Shown piece after piece: positions 9,825 to 21,259 of a stretch of 64,000 bases of DNA (its first letter is position 1; every line of letters begins with the position of its first letter). The position numbers and the translations under genes are program-made. A model generated the notes under the pieces. It ran no database searches and was not told where the DNA came from. It saw only the letters and a list, made by a program, of their open reading frames with translations. The DNA is from Melastoma dodecandrum (taxonomy: Eukaryota; Streptophyta; Magnoliopsida; Myrtales; Melastomataceae), in assembly GCA_029817715.1 (NCBI GenBank), contig JARUPY010000474.1, positions 7,998,001-8,062,000 on the forward strand, written 5' to 3'.

Positions 9825-11783
9825 ATGTCGTCCTCCGACGACGATGACTCCGCCGGCGAGGAGTATGTCTTCAAGATAGTCATCATTGGGGACTCTGCCG
9901 TCGGCAAGTCCAATCTCCTCTCCCGTTACGCCCGCAACGAGTTCAACCCCAACTCCAAGGCCACCATCGGCGTCGAGTTCCAGACTCAGTCCCTCTACAT
10001 CGACCGCAAGGAAGTCAAGGCCCAGATTTGGGACACCGCCGGCCAGGAGCGCTTCCGCGCTGTCACCTCCGCCTACTACCGTGGTGCCGTCGGCGCCCTC
10101 CTCGTTTACGACATCAGCCGTCGGACCACCTTCGAGAGCATCGGCCGTTGGCTCGACGAGCTCAATAGTCGGTGCTTCGTCCCCCTTCCCCTCCATGTCG
10201 ATTCGTTATCCTCTTATAGGTTGATTGGATCTGGTTGAGGTCTTTTGGGTGTGGATCTGCCTTGCTGTGTGGTGTGGATTGGATGTGATCTGGTGACTCT
10301 GGTGTCCCTTCCTGGCTTGTTCGATTTCGGAACCGTGGTGTGAGGATAATGTGTTCTTACTTGGTGGAGAATGTCAGGATAATTTCTCCTTTTTCGTATT
10401 TCACTTATCATGTGATCTTGCCGTTACTTGTGCTCTCTTGTCTATACTCATCTAGATTGATTTACATAGTCCTTGTATGTGGTTTGATCGCTTTCAGTGC
10501 ACCGTGGTAAGGTGAATTTGGAACATTTTTATAAATCATGTGAATTTTGTTACATGTCTAGATGGCTTAGAAGAAAACTTTAATGCTCTAATGGGGTGCT
10601 TGGTTTGTGGATTGGAAGGGGGAATGGAACACCATTTCTTCCGCCTCCCAAGGGAATTACCATTCGCTAATATTGAAGGAATGGAATGGATTTCGTTCAC
10701 TTCTGGCCAATTTCACTATTTGATTTGTTTACGACAGCTGGAACATAATGAGTTTTTTATTGCCCAATCTGCAAAACAAAACCGTAATGAGAGTTTGTCC
10801 TTTTGTACTCTTCCTGAGAAGCAACTGGTGATTTTTATATCTGCAAAAAATTATTTCCTGGTGGCTTTGGGAAAGTGGCCAGCTGCAGAGTTTGAGGGCC
10901 TTTTTGTTCTCGTATATTCATGTAGCTTAAAGTATTTTTCTGTTTCTGTTAGGAAATCGCTTTAAACATGCTGTTTTATAACAAAAATTTATTCGCTGAA
11001 TATTTGGATTTCACAAGAATTTGGATTGCCATGCTCTCAGGTGCACTTGATCTCTTCAAACTCCAACGTATTGCAGTATTGCTTTCAATCCATTCTGTTT
11101 GCTCTAACTTAGCCACCTCAAATATCCATGTTATGTAGTTTATAATATTTTTTTACTGCTAGAGGGCTGAAAAACAAGTTAGGGGTGATAGCCTGAGGTC
11201 TATTTTCTGTCATTTGACATTTTGAATTGCCCTAGACAATTGTTTGATTAACTTCTGGTCTGAATATCAGTCTTGTTCTTTTTATTCTGTTGCGGGATTA
11301 TTCTCTGTCTCTTGATGCGGATGTTAAATCTGAATTTTGCATTAGCCTCCTATTTGCTTCCATATCCAGGGTTGTGATTCATGCTACTTTATGATTATTT
11401 GAGATGGCAGCTACTTTGCATGCATGATATTCTACAAATTCAAACAAATACAGAAATTGTTTACAGCTCATTGCGACACGACAGTATCGAGGATGCTCGT
11501 AGGTAACAAATGTGACTTGGAGAACATCAGAGATGTAAGTGTCGAAGAAGGCAAAAGCTTAGCAGAATCAGAGGGACTGTTTTTTATGGAGACGTCTGCT
11601 TTGGATTCCACAAATGTGAAGGACGCATTCGAGGTCGTCATCAAAGAGATTTACAAAAATGTATGCAGGAAGGTCCTAAACTCAGACGCCTATAAAGCCG
11701 AGCTATCTGTCAACCGGGTAACCCTGGCTAACAATGGGGATGGTTCAAACCATGGTGGGAGCTTTTCTTGCTGTTCCAGTTGA
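9825..11783 (+). CDS. RABA5: RABA5-like Rab GTPase, two coding exons (9825-10167, 11467-11783)
   Basis: The spliced frame encodes 219 residues, the normal size for plant RabA proteins. The P-loop GDSAVGKS is at residues 22-29, the switch-I Thr at 47 in TIGVEF, WDTAGQE at 69-75 with the catalytic Gln at 74, NKCD at 128-131, ETSAL at 156-160, and a C-terminal CCSS for double geranylgeranylation. Exon 1 ends in AAT-A before GTCGGT and exon 2 begins after TTACAG, which joins N-T-H-C in frame. The intron is 1299 bp (10168-11466). RabA/Rab11 proteins act in trans-Golgi and endosome traffic to the plasma membrane and cell plate. [21 protein letters not shown] resembles the A5 (ARA4) subgroup; the exact paralogue is inferred. 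All GTPase residues are intact. Exon 1 is strikingly GC-rich relative to exon 2. Confidence 0.93.
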
Positions 11784-13984
11784 CTCAAATCATCGTATTC
11801 ATGGCAGGTTGATTATCTATATTGAATCTATTTTATGATGGATGGTAGTAATCGTGCGGTATGTTCTAGGATGCTGCCATAAATTCTTTATAGCTGTGAA
11901 AATACCCACTGTCTTCTTGAAGAACTGCTTTAAAAAGAAAGAGCTGTTTGTTCGAAGAAACCTGTATTTCATGACTTGAACTGGCCTTATTTTTGTCATT
12001 CAGCTGCATTCTATACCATACTCCCATTTCAATCTGTCAAAGATATCACGTTACCTTCTTAAGTTCCTATTGTCGTGCAACTACGGGACATGATTTATGT
12101 CAAATATATGCCAATAAGCGTGCTCTTTCAATCATTTCCATTTGGCAGCAAACTTGTCCGGGAGTTAAGCGTCTGGATTTGTTGGGTAATTTGTCTTTGC
12201 TTCGGGTTGAAACTATACTTTTTTTGGAATGTTTACACAAAATTATGTCGAGAATATTTGACCACGAATAATACACGAACTCGAATGCGTTATTATCAAG
12301 AACAAGAAGTACAATATTGAAAAAGAGTGGGAAGAAAAAGGGGTGAAGAGTTCCGGTCTTCAAGAATTCATGATTTTTGTGCTTTTTACATCGTCCCATA
12401 ATTGTATTTATATTAAGACTCTTTCATAATTGTCAAAATGCATGCTTAGTATCAGGTCATATTTTCCTCGTTTTGCAGATTAATGGAGGGATGTGGGTGT
12501 TTTTAAGTCTTTAGGCCAACTCAAAGCTATCAACGTGATCGGGTTTTGTTGTTGTTTTTGCTTAACTATTTCTTTTGTCTTCAATATCCTCGCGAGCTTG
12601 ACCTTTTTTCGAATTTTACTTGTCTTGCATCTCATATGCTCGCTTGAATGTTCTGGATTTGGTTCGTCTTTCTTGATGATGGACTTCTTGACATGATATG
12701 TCGATCTCATAGCTATTTCCCTCACCTTAATATTCTCGTACTCCATGGTTCTGGAATCACCTTGCATATGTTCGCTTGCCATTTCATGTTCCATATCATC
12801 GCATGCTCATCTAGACTTGGCTCTCTTACCTCGATCCTTGGCCTTAAAGTCATAGACACTATTTTCTTAGGCACAAAATTTGACGATACCAACACAATCA
12901 AAGATTTTTACCAAATAGCTTTTCGACTTCTAGATCGAGCCGCCACAGTCCCCTCGATTAAGATCCCCCACAAGTACTCATATTTAAATGAGTAGAAATA
13001 TTAAATGATTTTGAATTCCTCAAAATAACTTTGTTTTAATATCAATTAGTTTTTTTTTCTCTCCACTAGAAAGTTTCTTTCGTTAATATAGAGAACATTT
13101 AACATTATCGATTAAAATCTTTTCTCATCGTTTAATACTTTTTGAAAGTCCGAGAAGAATGTTGTCTCATCTCGAATTGATTATCGCGTATCTTGACTTT
13201 TACGAGGGCTAAATTTTTTTTCATCTTTTCTTAAAAAAAAAAATATTTCTTAATCAACTTTTCCGATGGACGCGACACGTATAAATCATGAACAAGAGAC
13301 ACTCTTTTTTTTATTCGATGCCACATTTTCATTTAGACGTCTTGTTCAATTTGTTATCCACAGTGGTTTCTTGAGTTGTTCATCGAATTTAATGATAACA
13401 TATCATAATCAATTTAATTGTTGGACAATATAACTCCAAGTCGTTGGACGTGTCCAAAACTTGTTGTTCCAGGGGCTCATCGTCTTTAATATAAATCACT
13501 ACAGGAGAACGATGCCCCTACCCCACTAAGATGAATATTGCTCGATTGTCGTCGGAGTGTCACTTTCGATGGTGGTTTAAGGTTAATATTTTGGAATGGT
13601 GCAAGGACTCTTTTAAGGGCAGACACTTTAATGGTGAAAGCGACATCCTTGGAGTACCCAATTGGGGTGACGATATCCTAAGTAGAATAAATCAGTCGGG
13701 ATTCCTCTTCATTGAGAGAATTAATTATTCTCAAGTGTCTTTTGAGAGTCGACCCTTAATTCATTCTACATTCTCCTCTTCTTCCCCAATACAATGGGGA
13801 TTATAGTGAACTTGTGAAGACAACCTTAGGAAATGCCCCACATGTTGAGCTTGAAGACCAATTTTCCTACTCTCCTCAACCCACATCCGCGAAAGACGTT
13901 CTCGTGAAGAGTTTCCGATCACAATATTGTGGTGAGGAGCCTCCTATCCTAAGTGGCCTTCTTTCCTCGCGTTAAACTAACATG
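11784..13984. other. Intergenic, 3' flank of the Rab gene
   Basis: The first few hundred bases are probably the Rab 3' untranslated region. The remainder is AT-rich with short frames (for example 12480-12794 minus and 13531-13806 plus) that I do not recognise. No RNA gene or clear transposon end was seen. Confidence 0.5.
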
Positions 13985-13989
13985 GATTT

Positions 13990-14510
13990 TTAAAAATTTA
14001 CAAAGTATTTGTATATGACCCCAATATAGGTCAAATTTTATTTATGGCATTTTAATTTTTTTCGTTTGTGGCCCAATTTACATGTATAATTTGTTTAATG
14101 ATTTAACATGACAACGTCAATGAACCATACCTACGTGACCCTAACGGAACATATTTTCTCCTATGTGAAATTGAAATTCAAGGTTTGATTAAGTTTGAAG
14201 GAGTTGAATACGACTTAATAGGCTACTTCACCTTTGGCTGCTACTTCAACTTAATAGGCGGCTCCTATTATTATAGTTTTTGATACAAATAAAATTCGGC
14301 CTATAATCGGGGATGTACTAATATTTTTGTATTTTAATCCATGTTGGATTACTACATACGAAAGAGAGATGTTCTGTTAGACCACATAGGTAAGATCCAG
14401 TGACATCGTCACGACTTAAAAAAACGAATATACATATATAGATCGAGCCACAAACGAAAAAAATTGAGGTCTCGTAAATAAAATTTAACATATGAGTGGG
14501 ACCAATTGCT
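13990..14510. mobile_element. Small element with long imperfect terminal inverted repeats
   Basis: The left arm (about 14015-14160) and the reverse complement of the right arm (about 14365-14505) share AAATTTTATTTA, then ATTTTTTTCGTTTGTGGC, then TACCTA(C/T)GTG, and TAACGGAACAT / TAACAGAACAT. Each arm is around 140 bp, separated by about 200 bp. No coding capacity was seen. The long arms and lack of genes suggest a MITE, perhaps Mutator-like. The exact ends and TSD could not be fixed. Confidence 0.7.
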
Positions 14511-15054
14511 ATTTTGCCAAAATATAAATGTACTCAAGTAAAAACTTTCCAATTGTATTTAAATGGAAAAAAAGTATGGCCTCGAAACTTCTTACCAAGA
14601 AAAGAAAAGTAAAACAAGCATCCATGAAGAAATGCTTAGCGAGGGCGAGACAACCATGTCCAAGCAAAACATTACTAATGACAGAAACGTGTCTATGACG
14701 TCTCAAACATTTCTCACCAGAAAACAAAGCATAGAAAAGGAGGAGGGCTTAAATTATGATATCTTCTCTCCGTTTCTCCTTAATAGTAATTTTGTAGCGA
14801 TCAATCACGATGTTATTGTAATTTTACGATAATGCACTCCCCTTTGGGGGTACGTACCATGTGATGCACATTAATAAACGAATATTTTATTTATGTTGCC
14901 AGACAATTAAATATTTACGTAAAATCATAAATTTTAACAATTTCAAGTTCAATTTCGATATTATATTTTTTTTAAGTGCGTGGCTTGATTGGGGCTGCAT
15001 TCATCGGGAATGCAGGGGAAGGGATCCGACCGTAGCTCGGTCCTCGAGGGCAGG

Positions 15055-15155
15055 GGCCCAATGGTCTAAACTTTAACGAAGGAGCAATTTATTTATTTTG
15101 GCCGGCCCTTCCTCCAAAACCCTAATTTTTATTGGTCGGCAAACGCAAACCCTAA
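15055..15155 (+). promoter_or_regulatory. Site-II and telo-box promoter motifs upstream of the CMSS1-like gene
   Basis: GGCCCA (site-II element) lies at 15055-15060, and the telo-box AAACCCTAA is present twice, at 15117-15125 and 15147-15155, just 5' of the ATG at 15174. Plant ribosomal-protein and ribosome-biogenesis genes commonly combine these motifs, which agrees with the identity of the downstream gene. Confidence 0.6.
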
Positions 15156-15173
15156 ATTTTAGAGCCGACAAAA

Positions 15174-17412
15174 ATGGGAAGCGGTCACAAACAACCGCGG
15201 AAACCCCGGCGAAACCCTACCAACGCCGCCCCCACACTCGCTTCAAGAAGAAGCATAAGCGGAAGCAACTCAAGCAACCGCCCGAAGATTCTTCTGAAGG
15301 ACTCGTCGAGGTGCCGTCTTCTCTAGGCGGAGTGACGGCGACTCCGGCATCGTCGTTTGCGGAGACCTCCCGTTGTAGAAGAAGCTCGGGTTCTTCCTGG
15401 ATGCGTACCAGAGGGCTAACAACATTAAGCTATCTTCCCTCGAGCTTGAACCCTTCTCCGGTACCGAGCAGCTACTTCCGATGTTTTGTGATCGTCCCAT
15501 TGTGTTTTGCGTTGTTTTAGATTTCTAGGTTCATTCGGTCTGATTCGCGCTTTCCAAGGCTGTGGGCTGTTTGCTTACTCACTAGCTGTTTCCTGTCAGT
15601 TAAATTGACTGCCGTAGACCTGTTGACTCAGTTCCTGCTTATGATGTCACAACTGTGCCGAAACACCCTGGTTTCTTTCCTTAATTTTGCGAACTTCTTT
15701 TGTTTTTCTCTGTTTATGCAGAGACAAGAGTATAGTGGATTTGTGGGAAGGGGTGGATCTTGATACTAACACTTGAGAAAGGAAGTTAAAGCTGCTTTTG
15801 GCGCGTCATGTAAGGACACACCGTGTGACAGTAGCCTGGTGGATGGTGAAATCAATCCAGGGAGTCCTGCTGTTCTCGTCGTCTCCGCATCCGCTATTAG
15901 ATTGCTTGAACTGCTAAGGTAGCAGCACTTAACTCGTCATCATTTTGTTTGCAATGCTTGTTGCGTTTTTTTTTATGGGATGATATGCTATTGAATAATG
16001 GCTGGAATGTGATGATATCTAATGCTTTCTGGATTTAATATATTTTCAGAGGCTTCAAGCCATTTACCAGGGAATGCAGATTAGCCAAACTGTTCTCTCG
16101 GCACATAAAAGTGGAGGAACAGGTGAACTCCTGCTATTACTAGTTGTCCCCTTTCCAACCTGCAAAGCACTGTCACATTATGCATTTTGAAAGTTTTCTA
16201 TTAGAAGCACCTGGGAAATATTCATCGCCAATCATGTGCATGGTAAAGACTATTTTACAACTTTGGTAGCTTTAGATCAGATATTAAACATTTAATTTAG
16301 TTTGAATTGTAAACGTTGGTTGTGTTGCATTTGTATGCAACTCGGCTTTCACTATGTTTTGTACATCTTTCACGAAGTCCCTTTTTCATCTGTAACGTTT
16401 TCTGGGGTATGATGACATTAAGAAACAAATAATCTAAGGCAACAGCTCTGCTGAGTAGATTCTTTTTGCACGTCAGTCTGATCCCAGATTATCTGCTCTG
16501 GTTTGTACTTTATCATTTTCCCTGTCACATTATTTCTAATTTCTCTCTCTCTCTCTCTCTCTCTCTCATGTCTTTTTTTGAAAAATCCCTTCCCAACTTA
16601 TTCTTCGGGATATGATGACTTCATGAAACTGATAATCTAAGGCAATGGCGTTGCCGATTAGTTTCATTTTGCACGTCAGTCTGATCCCACATTATATACT
16701 ATTTATATTTTATCATTTTCCCAATCACCTACCTAGTCTACTTTTATGTAGAAGATTTTATGGGGGAGCTTTATTTTCTTTGCACAGGTGACTTTGTTAA
16801 AGAATCATGTTAACATTGCTGGGGCACACCTAGCAGGTCGGCTTTTTAGTCTGGGCACATTGTGATTGCTTTATGGAATATGCTAAGTATTTGTATCGTA
16901 AGAATGCCTGGGTTAAATTGTGCATGACCCGCACATTCACTTTCTTCCTGCTTGATTTATGAATTTTTCGTTGGTGTTTTTTTCCACTGGTTTAAATTTT
17001 GATACTATTTGAAATGGCCCCTATCCTTCCAGCTCTCTCTGTAGGATAAAGGAGTTAATTGATATGGAAGCACTGGGGCTTACTCGCCTGTCTCTTCTTG
17101 TGCTTGATGTACGCCCAGATGTGAAAAGCTATTTGCTCCTGTTCCTTCCCCAAGTAAAGTATGTATTTTCATTTGGATACATTTTCTTGTCATGTGTTTG
17201 TGTCATGGGTTAAGTTTCTGCGAACGTGCAAATGGCACCTACTTTCTGATTTTCCATTTGCACTAAACTGTAATTGTTGATTTGTCACGGACAAGTTTTG
17301 GGACTTGTACAAGATGTACTTCCATCAACACGTCGAAGGCAATCTTCAGATATGCTTGTATGGTCCTCTGCCAGGATCAACATCTAAGGCTAAAAATAGG
17401 ATCCCGCATTAG
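15174..17412 (+). pseudogene. CMSS1: CMSS1-like ribosomal small-subunit-associated protein, multi-exon, disrupted
   Basis: Six blocks in order match the CMSS1/Cms1 family, a predicted nucleolar ribosome-biogenesis factor: 15174-15460 (basic KKKHKRKQLKQ, then FFLDAYQRANN), 15724-15918 (KAAFGAS, GEINPGSPAVLVVSASAIR), 16050-16122 (ECRLAKLFSRHIKVEEQ), 16788-16836 (LLKNHVNIAG), about 17040-17153 (LIDMEALGLTRLSLLVLDV) and 17290-17412 (DKFWDLYKMYFHQH, ICLYGPLP). Most introns keep GT/AG ends. Exon 1 changes frame twice (first near a C run at 15225-15231, then around 15380) and has a stop before FFLDAYQ. Exon 2 changes frame at about 15772. The last exon has no AG acceptor at the expected place. It is therefore probably a relic, unless the breaks are assembly errors. 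Confidence 0.75.
16380..16745 (+). repeat. Tandem duplication (~203 bp) and (TC)n within a CMSS1-like intron
   Basis: GCACGTCAGTCTGATCCCA occurs at about 16468 and again 203 bp later at 16671. Both copies are preceded by ATGATGAC(A/T)T and ATAATCTAAGGCAA and followed by TATCATTTTCCC. A (TC)13 microsatellite at 16542-16567 sits between the copies. Confidence 0.8.
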
Positions 17413-17815
17413 TGGACATGACAAGATGTTTGATGGGAGTAAGGATGTTAAGGCGCTAAGGCATCACCAAGGCGAGAAGGGTTTCCATCGCCCGAGGAAC
17501 TAGGCGTTAGGTAAGGCACTCACCTTTCGTTTTAAGTCACTAATGAATAAAAGAATTTGCTGTAATTGAAATGCCAAATAGAAATGCATTTATAAATCAA
17601 AATATCATCTCAAGGTCTACATTCACATTAGTTCCGACTAAAATAATGGTTCTCATAATTCAAGTTATCTGCATCTATATATTAAAATGGAATCACAATG
17701 ATCATCATAAAACAATCATCCAGTCAACTTCAGTATCAAGCAAGTCATTATTTCCAAGTTGTGCTTCAATGTCCTCTTTGACATCGGAGTCGACTTCTTC
17801 GTATTGAAGAATCCT

Positions 17816-19700
17816 TTATGAGCTACTCGAACTAGCATGTCGTCTTATAATTCGAACATGTTCTTCCACTCCTGATGCTCTCTTAACCGCTCTCCACGTC
17901 AAAGTATCGTCAGGAAAGACAAGATTATCGCTTTTTCCCGCCTTATCATCCATTTCTCTCACCATCCATTCATCATTATCATCAATGTCATTCAAAGTCA
18001 ATGGATCGATAACATCCGCGGCATTATACCTATCTTTTAGTTTTTGATTGTACTTGACATAAACCAAGTCAAGTAACCAGTGATGCTCAAGGTGGTTCCA
18101 CTTCTTTGTATGAACTACAAAGAAGAAAGCTATCAATATTCTATCTGAGAATAAGAAGAATATATATAATACTTCAATAAGAGATTTACATGCTCAAATG
18201 CGCTTCAGTTGCGTTCACAACCACTTGCACTGCAAGTCAAGCTTAGAATTCTGACCGCAAGACGTTGTAGATTTGGACTATGATGCCCAAACATATCCCA
18301 CCATTCCGCTTCACCCAGAATTAGTATTCGTCATGACAGTCACACTAATCATGAAAATCCGAAATAATCATAAAATATCTCAATTTCCTTGACCTAATAT
18401 CTAAGGCCGTACCAAATTTCCCTTCAGATTGCTCGTAGTATCCAAGCTCAACAAGGATCTTATCATGAAGCCCAACAGTTGGAGAAAACTTCTCGATACA
18501 AGCATACATACCATCTATCACTTCTGGATCTGTTTCACCCTCACAAATCTGATCAAAGTACGCGGGATTTAAGATGTGTCCGGCTGAATGTACGGGATGA
18601 TGCAATTGAGAATTCCATTGGTCGTCAATTATCTTGAACACGTCGGCATACTTATCTTCTTTCTTGTTGAAAGACTTTTGGATATTCTCTTTTGCCCTAT
18701 CCATCGCTTCATATATATACCTCATCGCCGGTTTCTTCTCGTTATCCACAAGATGAAGAACAAATACTAATGGCCCCATCAACTTTAATGCGTGTAAAAC
18801 CATATCCCAAAACGACCGCCTCATCACAATCTCATAAGCCCTCTTGCCTTTCTTCGCGGTTGACAACTTGTTCTTATCCCATTCTTGGGACAAGAATATT
18901 TTCTTTAACTTATTCTTCAAGATATGAAGTCTCTGCAAAGTGGCAAATCTAGTAACACCATGATTGAGGAACTCCTTATTCTCCGTAAACTTCTCATTGT
19001 GCTCAAAACATTACCATGATCGTAGATAAATCGCAAAAAAAAAAAAGATGGCATTCTGGACTGTTGTCTTCACATCCGAAAGCTTTGCCAATATTTTCAA
19101 GCATCAAGTCGATGCAATGAGTCGAACAAGAAGTCCAATACAAGTGCCGTCTCTTCGCCATGAGTAATTTTCCTACGTAGAGAGAATTGTTAACAAATTC
19201 CTCACTAGTGTTATGAAGGAATCAATAATCATAACAAGCTTTATTAAAGAAATTTAAAGTCTTACCGGCTAAAACATAGTTGCTTCCATTGTCTGTGACA
19301 ACTTGTATGACATTTTTCTCCCTGATTTTCTCTACAAAGCTATCTAGTGGCTCAAATAACTTCTCGTTTGTCTTAGAATAAGCGAAAGCATTAATTGACC
19401 TGATAAACGTCGTCCTTCACACCATTCACAAGGAATTTAATCAAACATCGTTGCTTTCTATATGTTCAACTATCTGACATTATAGAACATCCATATCAAG
19501 ACCGACTCTCAACATGGTCTATCATCATCTCTTTCATTAAATCATCCTCCTTATTCAAGAGTGGTACATGAAGCTCATGATAACTTGGTTTCTTCAAATT
19601 TGGACCATATTTGCCACTGCATCCAGCATCTCATCGAAGCTCTTCCACTTAGTAGTATTGAAACGAATACCGGCTTAATAAAACCATCGAGCTATGGCTT
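17816..19700 (-). pseudogene. hAT transposase body (DUF659-like, catalytic and dimerisation parts)
   Basis: From high to low coordinates the minus strand reads GCSIMSDSWT-like and VIQVVTDNGSNYVLAGK (19.2-19.5 kb, DUF659-like with the conserved D). Then come WTSCSTHCIDLMLENIGK (about 19.1 kb), a 198-residue frame at 18345-18938 (PAMRYIYEAMDRAKE, HPVHSAGHILNPAYFD) and AEWWDMFGHHSPNLQ leading to SCSASGCERN-like (about 18.2-18.3 kb). The dimerisation tail VHTKKWNHLEHHWLLDLVYVKYN lies in the frame 17816-18136. The normally invariant Trp after GCERN is a TGA stop. Introns probably explain some gaps, but this stop indicates decay. Confidence 0.82.
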
Positions 19701-19816
19701 GAACGGTCCATTAACAGCATCCACTACGCTCGTCTGCTTTGCCTTTTCCTTTTGCATCAAGAAGAGATCCATATGACCCCTACTCAGCGGCGTCGTACTT
19801 TTCAATCGTTTCTGAA

Positions 19817-20155
19817 CTACATCTTCAAGTGATGAACCCCTTCTTTACTCATTAGCATTATCACCATCATATTGTATCTCAATTCATCACCAGTAACCAT
19901 AGCAGGAAAATGCACAGAGAACGAAGAATTTGAATTAACACTGTTATCCGTCTTCATGCTCTTTGATGCCGTCAATTGATCACGAAGCTCTTCTTTCACT
20001 TCTTTCGGACATTTGCAACAAGCCTTTGCATTTTTAAATTTCCCGGCTTGATGTTGCTTAACTCGGTGCATTCCTCCTTTTGACATGAAACCACAAAATT
20101 TACATTTCACGGTATTGGGATCTTTGGGATCTTGAAGGAAATTATGTCCAACCAA
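19817..20155 (-). pseudogene. hAT transposase BED-type zinc finger exon
   Basis: The frame starts with the BED finger pattern CKFCGFMSKGGMHRVKQHQAG, i.e. C-x2-C followed by an H-rich helix, the DNA-binding end of plant hAT transposases. It is 112 residues long and is followed on the minus strand by the transposase body at 17.8-19.7 kb. The region after residue 45 is polar. The frame shift after the finger separates it from the downstream domain. Confidence 0.8.
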
Positions 20156-20969
20156 TATAGCTCTTCAAATTTCTTACTTCGGAAGCATCCATCATTCTTC
20201 GATAATCAAAAACACGTTTAGACATCAACAAATTGAAGTGTTAGACATTGCCATCAGTTAATTGGTAGAGGAAAGGCAATCACGGTCTTATAAATATCAT
20301 GGAGAAAATACATTTAACGTGAAAAGGCATAAGATCAGAAGTCAAATCTGAATTAGCCAAATTAGTTCTAGGATCAGAGATAACAACTTGTGACTTGGAA
20401 GAATATTTTTTGACAACAAAGTGTCATGAGAGTCCCAACACCAGAGAGACACACACCCAACTCAAAAAATCATTAGAATCGGACTGAAAAACTGTCCCAC
20501 AAAAATCCATAATCCCCCATAAAAATTCACAATCCATCAGAGAGACAAATAGACGAAAGAACAGTTCCAAAACCAGAGAGACAAACGGGCGATCTCCCAA
20601 AAAATTCACAATCCACAGACTCCCTGGAAACAAAGCACGACGATTTAACGGGAGAAGAGGCTATGAGCAAGGAAGAGGGGAGGTGGGTTTTATTACTTAA
20701 TCAGAGGAAGGGTGGTGGGTTTTATTACCGGTGGACGAGGAAGAGACCGCCTGAGGGTGCAGGAAGGGGGAGCGAACAGGGCAAAGGAGGAGGGTTTTAT
20801 GTCCCGAGCGACCTAAGCGCCTTTTGGCGCCCGAGCGCCTTGGGTCGGGGCCCTGCCTAAGCGAGCGCCTTCTGCTTGGCTCTCGCCCCAGCCCTGAAAA
20901 GGCGAGGTGGTCGTGCCTCGCCTCGTCCGATCGCCTAGGCGATTGAGGCGCGACGCCTTGACAACACTG

Positions 20970-21180
20970 ATGTGGAGAAGAACTAGTCAAAGAATTCAAA
21001 CCAGTCTTGGTTGGACAGCTACGGAGTGACCCTATTGACAATTGAGGAGCATGTTCGAGCAGCGTATTTTAGCTCTTCTTAAGAAGAGCTGAGGAGAAGC
21101 CTATTCGAGCATATGCGAAGTGGATGACTCAAGCATGGATAGGTTATATAATACTCAACGAACCTAGACACCCCAGATAA
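20970..21180 (+). repeat. LTR fragment of the gypsy D family
   Basis: TGATGTGGAGAAGAACTAG through TTCGAGCAG and AACCTAGACACC parallels the 3' LTR start of remnant D at 34471-34690 (TGATGTAGAAAAGTAGCTAG, TTCGAGCAG, AACCTGAACACC). It starts exactly where the hAT element ends and stops before element B. No partner is adjacent. Confidence 0.6.
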
Positions 21181-21259
21181 TTTCAAAGGATACCAATAAT
21201 AGTTAAGGCTGTCAAAATATCGAGCCCTATAAAAGCAATTGTACTAACGAAATGATAGC

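Larger units (their letters stand above)
17440..20969 (-). mobile_element. Decayed hAT DNA transposon
   Basis: Minus-strand transposase pieces lie in family order. The ends resemble each other in inverted orientation: GATGTTAAGGCGC on the left (from about 17444), TGTTGTCAAGGCG on the right (reverse complement ending near 20967). Both ends carry subterminal GGCG/CGCCT-rich repeats, typical of one group of plant hAT elements. No convincing 8-bp TSD was visible. The copy holds stops and frameshifts and cannot be autonomous. Confidence 0.75.

Noticed and set aside
9813..10196. Open frame antisense to Rab exon 1
   Set aside because: Acidic, Gly/Val-rich shadow of the GC-rich exon; the plus strand encodes a conserved Rab GTPase.
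10540..10965. 141-codon frame between the Rab exons
   Set aside because: It lies within the 1299-bp intron whose splice joins are confirmed by the conserved protein. The frame has no recognisable domain.
12480..12995. Two opposing frames (105 and 116 codons) rich in Lys or Phe/Leu
   Set aside because: They overlap each other, show no domain and sit in AT-rich intergenic DNA; most likely chance frames.
17432..20977. Candidate 8-bp TSD GATGGGAG / ATGTGGAG around the hAT element
   Set aside because: Only half the positions agree when aligned without gaps, so it is not acceptable as a TSD.
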